Below, in pieces: positions 45,991 to 53,456 of a DNA stretch of 57,029 nt; the stretch's first letter is position 1; every line of letters starts with the position of its first letter. The DNA comes from Oceanospirillum sediminis (GTDB lineage: Bacteria; Pseudomonadota; Gammaproteobacteria; Pseudomonadales; Halomonadaceae). The notes under the pieces are model-generated. The model was not told where the DNA came from, made no database searches, and saw only the letters and a list, made by a program, of their open reading frames with translations. The position numbers and the translations under genes were made by a program. The stretch spans positions 1-57,029 of the forward strand of contig NZ_JACJFM010000031.1 in assembly GCF_014164585.1 (NCBI RefSeq), given 5' to 3'.

Positions 45991-47208
45991 ATGAGCGTAA
46001 GGCGGATAAATCCCTGGTGGGTGGTAGCTGCTGCCGCAGTTATTCTGGCGTATAACATGGGAATCAGGCTGACGACCAGCCTGCTGATTCCCGATATTAA
46101 CCAGGATCTGGGTATATCTCAGACCGATCTGGCATTTGGTTTTGCAATGCAAAACCTGTTATGGGGGGCCGTATCTCCCGTCGCTGGTCTGATGGCCGAG
46201 CGTTTTGGCACTGTCCGGGTCTTGCTGGCAGGGCTGATACTCTATGGCAGCGGGCTTATTGTCTCTGCGTTATCAGACAGCAATACTGGCTTTTTTATCG
46301 GCAATGCTGTGTTATTGGGAGTAGGAGTCGGGGCCAGTACTTTCCCGATAGTACTGGCTGCTGTCGGGAAACGTTTCCCGGAACAAAAACGCACTCTGGC
46401 ATTAGGTGTCGCCAGTGCCGGAGGCTCTTTAGGCCAGTTTGGTTATGCCTGGGCTCTGGGGCAGATTAATCCGGTGGCTGGCTGGTCTGATACTCTGATG
46501 ATTTTCGCCGGTACTACGCTGGTCGCTGCGGGTCTTGTCTGGTTGATGGCTGATGAGCAGAAGCAACAGGATGAAAATACTGCTGCAGGAAAGCGGGCCT
46601 TATTTGACTGGCAGGCTATTGGCGATGCATTTAAAGTTCGGGATTATCAGTTACTTAATATTGGCTTTTTTGTCTGTGGGTTCCACATCGCGTTTATCTC
46701 TGTGCATATGGCAGGATTCGTGAGTTTTTGTGGTTTACCTTCAACGGTTGCATCTAACTCTATCGCTCTGATTGGTCTGGTTAATGTTGCAGGCAGCATT
46801 CTGTCGGGCTGGGCGGGAGACCGCTGGCATAAACCCTGGTTGCTGACACTGGTATATGGCACTCGTACTGTGCTGATCATTATGCTGATGGTATTGCCTA
46901 AGACCTATGAAACCTTCTATCTGTTCTCTGCCGTTATGGGCATGCTCTGGCTATCGACCGTCCCACTGACCAGTGGCTGTGTTGCCCATTTATTCGGCAC
47001 AAAAAACCTGGCGTCGCTGTTTGGTATTGTGATGTTCAGTCACCAGATTGGTGCCTTCTTTGGCAGCTGGTGGGGTGGATTGCTGTTTGACTGGTATGGT
47101 GATTACAGCATGGCCCTGAGTGTCAGCGCGGGTCTTGGGCTGTTAGCCGCTATGGTACATCTGCCAATGACTCCTGCGCGTTTCAGAGCAATGAAAGCCA
47201 GTGCATGA
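45991..47208 (+). CDS. Major facilitator superfamily transporter
   Basis: Inner-membrane permease of about 405 residues with twelve helices. The loop between helices 2 and 3 (GLMAERFGTVRVLLAG) is the MFS signature, and GRISR-like charges recur between helices 8 and 9 (GWAGDRWHKPWLL). The MxIxTLxxP pattern at the N-terminus (TSLLIPDINQDLGISQTDLA) is of the OFA/oxalate-formate or NNP-like type; the substrate is unknown. Alternative in-frame starts at 45949 and 45979 add 14 or 4 residues; MSVRRINPWW at 45991 begins just before helix 1. Divergent from a LysR gene that probably controls it. Confidence 0.87.
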   Translation: MSVRRINPWWVVAAAAVILAYNMGIRLTTSLLIPDINQDLGISQTDLAFGFAMQNLLWGAVSPVAGLMAERFGTVRVLLAGLILYGSGLIVSALSDSNTGFFIGNAVLLGVGVGASTFPIVLAAVGKRFPEQKRTLALGVASAGGSLGQFGYAWALGQINPVAGWSDTLMIFAGTTLVAAGLVWLMADEQKQQDENTAAGKRALFDWQAIGDAFKVRDYQLLNIGFFVCGFHIAFISVHMAGFVSFCGLPSTVASNSIALIGLVNVAGSILSGWAGDRWHKPWLLTLVYGTRTVLIIMLMVLPKTYETFYLFSAVMGMLWLSTVPLTSGCVAHLFGTKNLASLFGIVMFSHQIGAFFGSWWGGLLFDWYGDYSMALSVSAGLGLLAAMVHLPMTPARFRAMKASA

Positions 47209-47548
47209 TCAGGGAATAAATTGACAATCCGGGGAGGAGATTACCGGGTGTCATAAATATTCGGTGTTCCGGTCATGTTTCTGTCAACTCAGGGCGATAT
47301 GCTGGTCAGCAAGTTAAGGCAAACTATTCACGCAGTTCTTTATCGCCTTGCCTGTTTACCCTGACGTAAGCATGAACAAAGGAATGATTGGAGCCACTGT
47401 TATGGATGACAGAGGGGATGGAATCCCATCTATTTCAGTCAGAAAGCTAGTACAGGATAATCACCTGTACTGGTTTTTTTAGTTTTGTGCGAATGAAAAG
47501 TTATGCTTCGGGTATCAGAAAGTCAGTGGGCTTCAATTAGTTTGCTAT
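47209..47548. other. Gap between convergent MFS and LysE genes
   Basis: About 340 bases. A terminator lies at 47447-47480, 240 bases after the MFS stop. A 36-codon frame at 47372-47482 ends inside that terminator and is not credible. No further feature was recognised in 47209-47371; a short untranslated RNA ending at the terminator is possible but unsupported. Confidence 0.5.
47447..47480 (+). terminator. Rho-independent terminator
   Basis: Stem AGTACAGG (47449-47456) with CCTGTACT (47464-47471), extended by two weaker pairs, and a run of seven T after GG. It could end the MFS transcript or a short RNA in the same gap. Confidence 0.85.
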
Positions 47549-48208
47549 TTAGCTACGGGATGCCAGATAAACACCGGCTCCGGCCATAATTGAGCCAGCA
47601 CTTCTGTTTAACCTTTTTACTGCAGCCTCTGAGCGTAGCCAGCGCCTGGCTCTGGCTGCAAACAGAGCTATTCCCATCAGACCCAGCATCAGGCCGAATA
47701 GTGTTAATACGACTGCCAGCAGAATATCACCGCCTTCCAGTGTGGTAATATCCATAAAGGTTGGTAAAAACGCGATGTAGAAGAGAATGACTTTAGGGTT
47801 GGATGCGGAAATCAGAAAACCCTGCAGAAAACTCAGCGCCATCCCTGATTTATTGGCCTTTTCATCAGCAGCTTCCAGAGCCAGAGGTGCATTCCACATT
47901 TTCCAGCCCAGATAGATCAGATAAGCGGCTCCGAGAATACGGATAACTGTAAACAGTTCACTCCAGTGCGTTGCCATGACGGCAAGGCCAAAGCAGGCTG
48001 CGACCAGATAGAATATATCGCTGATGGTCATACCCAGAGCCAGCATAAAACACGACCCTGCTCCCTGAACCAGAGCACGGGCTAAAATAGCAAATACACC
48101 AGGGCCGGGAGTGATATCAAAAATCAGTATGGCAATAAAAAAGGATAGCGCACTTTCGAATGTCATGAACTTTAACCCGGTTACAGGATCAATTGAGGAA
48201 AATTCCAT
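47549..48208 (-). CDS. LysE-family amino-acid exporter
   Basis: Inner-membrane exporter with six helices, 219 residues in the longest frame. The signature DITPGPGVFAILARALVQG, the middle helix ILGAAYLIYLGWKMW and ISASNPKVILFYIAFLPTFM are typical of the LysE/RhtB/CadD superfamily. An internal ATG at 48166 (MTFESALSFFIAIL) starts closer to the usual N-terminus and may be the real one. The gene stands alone with no divergent regulator; the substrate is unknown. The other LysE gene in the window (14813) shares the family only. Confidence 0.9.
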   Translation of the reverse strand: MEFSSIDPVTGLKFMTFESALSFFIAILIFDITPGPGVFAILARALVQGAGSCFMLALGMTISDIFYLVAACFGLAVMATHWSELFTVIRILGAAYLIYLGWKMWNAPLALEAADEKANKSGMALSFLQGFLISASNPKVILFYIAFLPTFMDITTLEGGDILLAVVLTLFGLMLGLMGIALFAARARRWLRSEAAVKRLNRSAGSIMAGAGVYLASRS

Positions 48209-48318
48209 TTAGGAGCCGTGAAATTTAGCCTGAACAGATATTAAGTGCAATATCCTCTGGTTTCCTGCCGGGTGACTGCTCTCTGCCCTGTTGATTGAGG
48301 GTTTACGCAGATAGATTA

Positions 48319-48840
48319 CTAATCCAGGCGGCGGTAGCCGTGGATCATGCCTGTAATCAGATTATCTTTTTTCTGCCAGCTTTCACGTATCGCTGCTAAT
48401 ACATGTAATGGAATCAATAACATGATGCTATCAGCGATCAATCCATGAAGCTCTTCAACCCAGTCTTCACCCCAGAAATAATCAATTTCTTCCATCATAT
48501 ATCCGGTTATTCCCAGCCCCAGAATGAGTAGCATCAGGGTAATCATCATAAGTGCACCGGGTGGAGTATGGGTAATAACAGGAGGGTGCCATTGCCCTTT
48601 ATACCACTGCTGCAGCCGGGTCAGACCGGGCCAGAATGTATGCCATCTGGAGGATTCTGAACCGATAAATCCCCAGATTAAACGCAGCAGTAGTAAAGCA
48701 AGCGCGATATAGCCCAGCCATTGATGCCAATCGCTGCCTTCTTCTGTCATTGTCATGTTAGTCAGAAATATACCAGCCAGAGACCAGTGAAAAAGGCGGA
48801 TAAACCTATCCCAGACTTTAACGCGCTTGCGATGACCCAT
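48319..48840 (-). CDS. Cytochrome b561-type membrane protein
   Basis: Inner-membrane diheme cytochrome b of 173 residues with four hydrophobic helices. Candidate heme ligands are His in KVWDRFIRLFHWSLAG, His in WHQWLGYIALALLLLRLIWG, and His in VEELHGLIADSIML and LLIPLHVLAAI. It transfers electrons to or from quinol in the membrane. A TTG 15 bases upstream (48855) would overlap the previous gene; ATG 48840 follows the upstream stop by 4 bases and has GAGG as a ribosome site. Translation is probably coupled to the PepSY gene. Confidence 0.88.
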   Translation of the reverse strand: MGHRKRVKVWDRFIRLFHWSLAGIFLTNMTMTEEGSDWHQWLGYIALALLLLRLIWGFIGSESSRWHTFWPGLTRLQQWYKGQWHPPVITHTPPGALMMITLMLLILGLGITGYMMEEIDYFWGEDWVEELHGLIADSIMLLIPLHVLAAIRESWQKKDNLITGMIHGYRRLD

Positions 48841-48844
48841 GAGA

Positions 48845-49159
48845 TCAGTCCTCAATCTCTTCTTTCATTATTTTGCCGCTGACTGGGTGGAAGTAAACTT
48901 CAACCTTCTGCCCTGCACTGTTCCAACCGTAGATTTCATAGCAATGCCCACGGCTTTCCTTAAATTTTTTGATCTTATATCCCATATCAACAATACGTTG
49001 TTGCATGACATTCTCATCGATCCATTCTGCAGTGCGCCCTTCTGTGCAGCTGGGGCCTGCCAGTGCCGGAGTACTCATACCTGCAAGAGCAGCCAGAACA
49101 AAGGTTCCAGCCAGAGTCGAGGCCAGTTTGCCGGTGCGATTCAGTGAGCGTTGAGTCAT
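48845..49159 (-). CDS. Exported PepSY-domain protein
   Basis: Small periplasmic protein of 104 residues. A signal peptide (ASTLAGTFVLAALAGMSTPA, cleavage near ALA-GPS) precedes a PepSY-like domain that ends GQKVEVYFHPVSGKIMKEE, the typical beta-hairpin of this family. It is first in a two-gene operon with cytochrome b561. Such pairs elsewhere are often under envelope-stress two-component systems; no kinase or regulator gene is adjacent here. A possible regulator box lies about 100 bases upstream (49255-49271). Confidence 0.88.
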   Translation of the reverse strand: MTQRSLNRTGKLASTLAGTFVLAALAGMSTPALAGPSCTEGRTAEWIDENVMQQRIVDMGYKIKKFKESRGHCYEIYGWNSAGQKVEVYFHPVSGKIMKEEIED

Positions 49160-49254
49160 TGCTTATCTCCTGTGCCTTAATGGCATTTTGCTTAAGGTGC
49201 CGATCCGGGAGGATCGACAGGTCTTTTTTGATGAGATAAGTATTGAACGGAAAG

Positions 49255-49271
49255 CTTAAGGTAGTCTTAAC
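49255..49271. promoter_or_regulatory. Candidate PmrA/QseB-type box
   Basis: CTTAAG-N5-CTTAAC is a direct repeat with an 11-bp period, close to the published PmrA/QseB-type consensus of (C/T)TTAA(T/G) repeated with a 5-bp spacer. It lies 96-112 bases upstream of the PepSY start. One position differs from the consensus. Confidence 0.4.
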
Positions 49272-49337
49272 GATATGAATAAGATTGCAAAACAGGAAAG
49301 CCCGGCATTATTTCCAGGCTATGAATATACCGGGATA

Positions 49338-50039
49338 TCAGCGAACCAGTTCGGCTAAAGAGTCAACCACCAGGTCCGCGCCACATTCCTGTACGGGTTT
49401 GCCATGATCATAACCGTATGTGACGGCGATGGTGGTAAAGCCTGCATTTTTACCGGCTGTGATATCGGTGATGGAGTCTCCGATCATCACGCCTTTTTCC
49501 GAGGGGATGTCCAGTTGCTGGCAGGCATGAAGCAATGGTAATGCGGAAGGTTTTTTTTCTGCCAGAGAATCGCCGCCCAGCACCAGAGCAAAATAGGATG
49601 CCAGTTGCAGCTCTTGCAGAATATCCGGGACAAATCGATAAGGTTTATTCGTAATCAGCACCATAGGGATTTTACTGGTTCTGGCCTGATCCAGCAGGGT
49701 AAAAATACCTTCATAACAGACGGTTTTTTCACCTTTACAGTGCTGATAGTGCTGTAAAAAGAGCTGATGGGCGTTCAGAAACTCGTCATCATCGTCAGAT
49801 AATTGCTGATCCCCTCGAATATCCTGGCACAGAGCGCGTTTAACCAGAGCGGCTGAACCATTGCCCACCCACTGGCGAACAGCGTCATAGCCAGCCGGGG
49901 AGCGTCCCATATCCGACAGCATGCTATCCACAGCGGTTGCCAGATCCGGAACAGAATCAATCAGGGTGCCATCCAGATCAAACGCCAGCAATTCTGCCTG
50001 AGCAATCAGAGGATGAAGGTGTCGGGGCAGGGCATTCAA
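49338..50039 (-). CDS. gph: Phosphoglycolate phosphatase (HAD family)
   Basis: Cytoplasmic HAD phosphatase of about 233 residues. Motif I LLAFDLDGTLIDSVPDL carries the nucleophile and acid/base aspartates; motif II is VLITNKPYRF; motif III is the Lys in AEKKPSAL; motif IV is GVMIGDSITD. It removes phosphate from 2-phosphoglycolate formed during DNA repair. A longer frame from 50312 would overlap rpe by 182 bases and its extra residues look non-native. The real start is most likely TTG 50039, with AGGAG seven bases upstream, giving NALPRHLHPLIAQAEL before motif I. It follows rpe on the same strand, a common gammaproteobacterial pairing. Confidence 0.9.
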   Translation of the reverse strand: MNALPRHLHPLIAQAELLAFDLDGTLIDSVPDLATAVDSMLSDMGRSPAGYDAVRQWVGNGSAALVKRALCQDIRGDQQLSDDDDEFLNAHQLFLQHYQHCKGEKTVCYEGIFTLLDQARTSKIPMVLITNKPYRFVPDILQELQLASYFALVLGGDSLAEKKPSALPLLHACQQLDIPSEKGVMIGDSITDITAGKNAGFTTIAVTYGYDHGKPVQECGADLVVDSLAELVR

Positions 50040-50130
50040 AGGGAGACTCCTGTAAATCGGCTTATGAGAAGGAACAGATGGCAGGCTGCTTTCAGACAGC
50101 CTGCTGATCCGTTTACACAGTAATCTGACT

Positions 50131-50805
50131 TTACTGGCCTGCTTTGGCCAGTTCTGCGCGCATCTGATCGATAGTGGCTTTATAGTCATCGGTGTTAAAG
50201 ATGGCTGAACCGGCAACAAAAGTATCTGCTCCGGCTTCTGCAATTTCACGGATATTCTGAATACCAACACCACCATCAATTTCCAGACGAATATCCAGAC
50301 CACTGTCGTCAATAATTTTGCGTGCCTGACGCAGTTTGTCCAGAGTGCCCGGAATAAATTTCTGGCCTCCGAATCCCGGATTGACGGACATCAGCAGAAT
50401 CATATCTACTTTATCCAGTACGTAATCCAGGTAGTGCAGAGGCGTTGCCGGATTGAACACCAGACCTGATTTACAACCACCATCCCGGATCATCTGCAGA
50501 GAGCGGTCAATATGGTCTGATGCTTCCGGGTGGAATGTGATCCAGCTGGCACCAGCGTCAATAAAGTCACTAATCATACGGTCTACCGGTGATACCATCA
50601 GGTGCACATCAATCGGGGCCTGAATGCCATAGTCTCTCAGTGCCTTACATACCATAGGGCCGATAGTCAGATTAGGAACGTAGTGGTTGTCCATCACATC
50701 AAAGTGCACAACATCGGCACCAGCATTCAGAACGTTTTCAACCTCTTCACCCAGACGGGCAAAGTCGGCCGATAAAATCGAAGGTGCAATTTTAAAATCT
50801 GACAT
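50131..50805 (-). CDS. rpe: Ribulose-phosphate 3-epimerase
   Basis: Cytoplasmic TIM-barrel enzyme of 224 residues that interconverts ribulose 5-phosphate and xylulose 5-phosphate in the pentose phosphate pathway. Conserved elements: [34 protein letters not shown] (metal-binding His and Asp), [27 protein letters not shown] and IDGGVG with a catalytic Asp, then [12 protein letters not shown] for the phosphate. First of an rpe-gph pair; the trpE that often follows is replaced here by the PepSY-cytochrome b561 genes. Confidence 0.96.
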   Translation of the reverse strand: MSDFKIAPSILSADFARLGEEVENVLNAGADVVHFDVMDNHYVPNLTIGPMVCKALRDYGIQAPIDVHLMVSPVDRMISDFIDAGASWITFHPEASDHIDRSLQMIRDGGCKSGLVFNPATPLHYLDYVLDKVDMILLMSVNPGFGGQKFIPGTLDKLRQARKIIDDSGLDIRLEIDGGVGIQNIREIAEAGADTFVAGSAIFNTDDYKATIDQMRAELAKAGQ

Positions 50806-51104
50806 CAGGAGCTCTCATCGTTATTCAGGCTAATCACACCTGAGATTCTGGCATCAAGCGTGAAGTCTCAGGTTTAAGAGGCGGCCATTTTAACCAATGA
50901 CCGGTGGGAGTCCAGTGCTATCAGCATTGCTTCTGTATCTGATAATGCGAAGTTCATACTGTCATACTGAGCCGGTGATTAACATAACAGTCTGGTATCT
51001 CAACAAAAAGCCTGAATATACCTTTGGGATGATAGTTCTTTATCGGCGCTGAGTTATTTATACTTCATACATCGACATTCAGTATTTGGCACAGGGGATG
51101 AAGA
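50806..51104. other. Divergent gap between rpe and the DUF3530 gene
   Basis: About 300 bases. A hairpin-capable inverted repeat ACCTGAGA (50838-50845) with TCTCAGGT (50866-50873) lies near the rpe start, in its probable leader. Nothing else was recognised; promoters for both genes must lie here. Confidence 0.5.
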
Positions 51105-52337
51105 GTGATCAACAGGAGAAGACTGGCTAATCCAGTGTTAAGACTGGCAATGGCCCTGACCTTATCGGCATGTGTCAGTACACAGGTATGGTCTGCAGAT
51201 GATGAAGAAGCTATTAAGGATGAAGAGCTGGCCGAAGAAGAGCCAGCTAAGCCAAAAGAGCCGCCTAAGCCTCATGTAACGCCGGATGCTGACGAAACCC
51301 GTTTTGAGTTTCTGGCCCGACAGTCTGATCCCAGAGAGATTATGCAGCTGACTGCTCTGGATGAAGAGGTGCTGGCGTTGTTTCTGCCAGAGAATCAGGC
51401 ACAAGCCCGTGGTGCAGTGCTGATACTGCATGAGGAAGATACGCATCCTGACTGGCCAACAGTGGTTAATCCGGTGCGTACTCTGCTACCTGATTATGGC
51501 TGGGCAACAATAACGGTTGCTATTCCCAGTCCTGGACCTGCTATTCAGCCTGAGCGAACGTTAGCGGCAACAGAGGTTTTCAGTCAGATGCCAGATGAAG
51601 AAGAGACTGAAGAAGACGCTCCGGCAGCAGAAGAAGGTGCTGAAGAGGAACTGGCAGATGAAGCCGATGATGGCCCGGTAAAAAATGATGAAGAAGGCGA
51701 CGAGCTGGGCGGAGAAGATGAAGCCGATGCACCACCACCCGTGCCGGAAAAACCGAAAGCCCCTGTTGCTGAACGTGTAAAGGCCCGTATTGATGCTGCT
51801 CTGGCTCAGTTACAGAGTATGAACTACAACAATGTCGTGCTGATGGGGCACGGTGTCGGTGCCGCCTGGTTGCTGGGTTATCTGAAAGAGCAGCCACTGG
51901 AGCCAACTCAGCCACTGATAATGGTTCAGGCCCGTCTGCCGTTCCATGATATTGGTCTGGATTTGCCAGGATTACTGGGTGAACAGCAGCGTCCGGTACT
52001 GGATCTGTATTATGCTGACAGCCGCTTTGCTCTGAAGATGGCAAAGCAACGTGCAGATTTTGCCAGACGATCGGGAAATCCGGGCTATCGTCAGACTCGT
52101 TTACCTGGTAACTCGGTGAATGGTCAGACGGATGCCAGAGGACGTCGCGTGGTACAGAGCGTCAGAGGCTGGCTGGATTCTCGTCTGGCCCGTGACCCTG
52201 AACGTCAGCCGGAAGATCCCTACCTGAAAGCGCCGGAAGGTGACCCTTACCTGCCTGGTGGTGTGCGCTCTGAAATGATTGAAGAGGAAAAATCAGAGGA
52301 TGGTCAGAGCAGTCGGCAGATGCGTAATATGATGTAA
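51105..52337 (+). CDS. DUF3530-family exported protein with acidic insert
   Basis: Exported protein of 410 residues (signal segment about 10-30). It has the DUF3530 pattern: a short acidic spacer, then a degenerate alpha/beta-hydrolase-like core (GAVLILHEEDTHPDWPTVVN, LLPDYGWATITVAIP, NVVLMGHGVGAAWLLGYL). The nucleophile elbow is GHGVG with Gly in place of Ser, as is usual for this family, so esterase activity is doubtful. Between the core strands is a long Glu/Asp/Ala-rich insert (about 165-225). Its 3' end lies in a 32-bp tandem duplication. No operon partner. Confidence 0.82.
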   Translation: MINRRRLANPVLRLAMALTLSACVSTQVWSADDEEAIKDEELAEEEPAKPKEPPKPHVTPDADETRFEFLARQSDPREIMQLTALDEEVLALFLPENQAQARGAVLILHEEDTHPDWPTVVNPVRTLLPDYGWATITVAIPSPGPAIQPERTLAATEVFSQMPDEEETEEDAPAAEEGAEEELADEADDGPVKNDEEGDELGGEDEADAPPPVPEKPKAPVAERVKARIDAALAQLQSMNYNNVVLMGHGVGAAWLLGYLKEQPLEPTQPLIMVQARLPFHDIGLDLPGLLGEQQRPVLDLYYADSRFALKMAKQRADFARRSGNPGYRQTRLPGNSVNGQTDARGRRVVQSVRGWLDSRLARDPERQPEDPYLKAPEGDPYLPGGVRSEMIEEEKSEDGQSSRQMRNMM

Positions 52338-52369
52338 AGAGCAGTCGGCAGATGCGTAATATAGTGTAA
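52306..52369. repeat. 32-bp tandem duplication across a stop codon
   Basis: Units 52306-52337 and 52338-52369 are 32 bp each and match at 30 positions; the first 25 bp are identical (AGAGCAGTCGGCAGATGCGT and onward). The first copy contains the end and TAA of the DUF3530 gene, the second repeats it beyond the stop. Confidence 0.9.
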
Positions 52370-52413
52370 GTTGCAGCAGATTCTTTCATCTCATGAGCCA
52401 TTGCTTTGCAAAC

Positions 52414-52442
52414 AAGGGGAGGTTGTCAGGCCGCCCCTTTTT
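52414..52442 (+). terminator. Probable terminator after the DUF3530 gene
   Basis: AAGGGG-AGG pairs with CCGCCCCTT with one mismatch across a short loop, followed by TTTTT. It lies about 75 bases after the stop, between convergent genes. Confidence 0.65.
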
Positions 52443-52463
52443 GCTATGGCTTTCAGCGGTGTA

Positions 52464-53456
52464 CTACTCCCTGAATTGCTCCTTAATCTGACGAATTGCA
52501 TCCAGATGTGTCAGGAAAAGTTCGACCAGCGCTGGGTCGAAGTGTTTGCCTGCTTCCTCTTTGATCAGATCAATCGCCGCTTCTTCAGACCAGGCTTTTT
52601 TATAAGGCCTGACACTGGTCAGTGCATCAAATACATCGGCAATCGCGACAATACGGGCGGACACAGGAATTTCTTCACCGGCTAAACCTCTGGGGTAGCC
52701 GCTACCATCCCACTTCTCATGGTGACTCAGAGCGATCTCTCGCGCCGTCACCATCAGGTCTGAGGTATCTTCCTGACCCAGGATCAATGCGCCGATTTCA
52801 GCGTGTTTCTGCATGATTTTCCATTCATCTGCATCCAGTTTGCCCGGTTTTTGCAGTATCGCATCAGGAATACCAATCTTACCGATATCGTGCATGGGAG
52901 CGGCATGCAGCAGGTTTTCTGCCTGATGTTCAGAATATCCGGCAGCCCGTGCCAGAACCTGAGCGTAATGGCTCATACGGATCACATGCAGACCGGTTTC
53001 ATTGTCTTTATATTCTGCCGCACGGCCCAGACGCTGCACAATGGATAGTCTGGTCGATACCAGCTCATCCACCCGAACCAAAGACAGGTGATTTTTGACC
53101 CGTGCTCTGACAATGGCGGGATTCACCGGCTTGGAAATATAATCCACAGCACCCAGCTCCAGCCCTTTGGCTTCATCATCACTTTCCGACAGTGCCGAGA
53201 TAAAGATCACTGGAATATGTCGCGTATTAGCAGCTTCTTTCAGTCGTTGACAGACATCATAGCCTGATAATCCAGGCATCATAATATCGAGCAGAATCAG
53301 ATCCGGGTGCTCTTTTTCGGCCAGTAAGAGCGCACGCTCTCCATCTCTGGCGTAGATCAGGCGATAGTGGGACTGAAGAATATTTTTCAGAACCTGCAGG
53401 TTATTGGCTTCATCATCGACCAGAAGCAGAGTGGCCTGATCATTATGAGGTTGCAT
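52464..53456 (-). CDS. REC-HD-GYP c-di-GMP phosphodiesterase response regulator
   Basis: Cytoplasmic response regulator of 330 residues. Receiver domain (about 8-125; LLLVDDEANNLQVLKNIL, acceptor Asp in LILLDIMMPGLSG) joined to an HD-GYP hydrolase (about 150-325) with APMHDIGKIGIPD, HHEKWDGSGYP and ADVFDALTSVRPYK. Such proteins degrade c-di-GMP to pGpG or GMP on phosphorylation. Its start overlaps the end of the hybrid kinase gene upstream by 14 bases, so the two are translationally coupled and form a phosphorelay pair. It opposes the diguanylate cyclase at 29233 in function. Confidence 0.93.
   Translation of the reverse strand: MQPHNDQATLLLVDDEANNLQVLKNILQSHYRLIYARDGERALLLAEKEHPDLILLDIMMPGLSGYDVCQRLKEAANTRHIPVIFISALSESDDEAKGLELGAVDYISKPVNPAIVRARVKNHLSLVRVDELVSTRLSIVQRLGRAAEYKDNETGLHVIRMSHYAQVLARAAGYSEHQAENLLHAAPMHDIGKIGIPDAILQKPGKLDADEWKIMQKHAEIGALILGQEDTSDLMVTAREIALSHHEKWDGSGYPRGLAGEEIPVSARIVAIADVFDALTSVRPYKKAWSEEAAIDLIKEEAGKHFDPALVELFLTHLDAIRQIKEQFRE

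Noticed and set aside
47372-47482. 36-codon frame before the LysE gene
   Set aside because: Its end lies in a terminator hairpin and T-run, which explains the Tyr-Trp-Phe-Phe tail.
49338-50312. Gph reading frame extended upstream to 50312
   Set aside because: The extra 91 residues overlap rpe and show no phosphatase similarity; TTG 50039 with AGGAG fits better.
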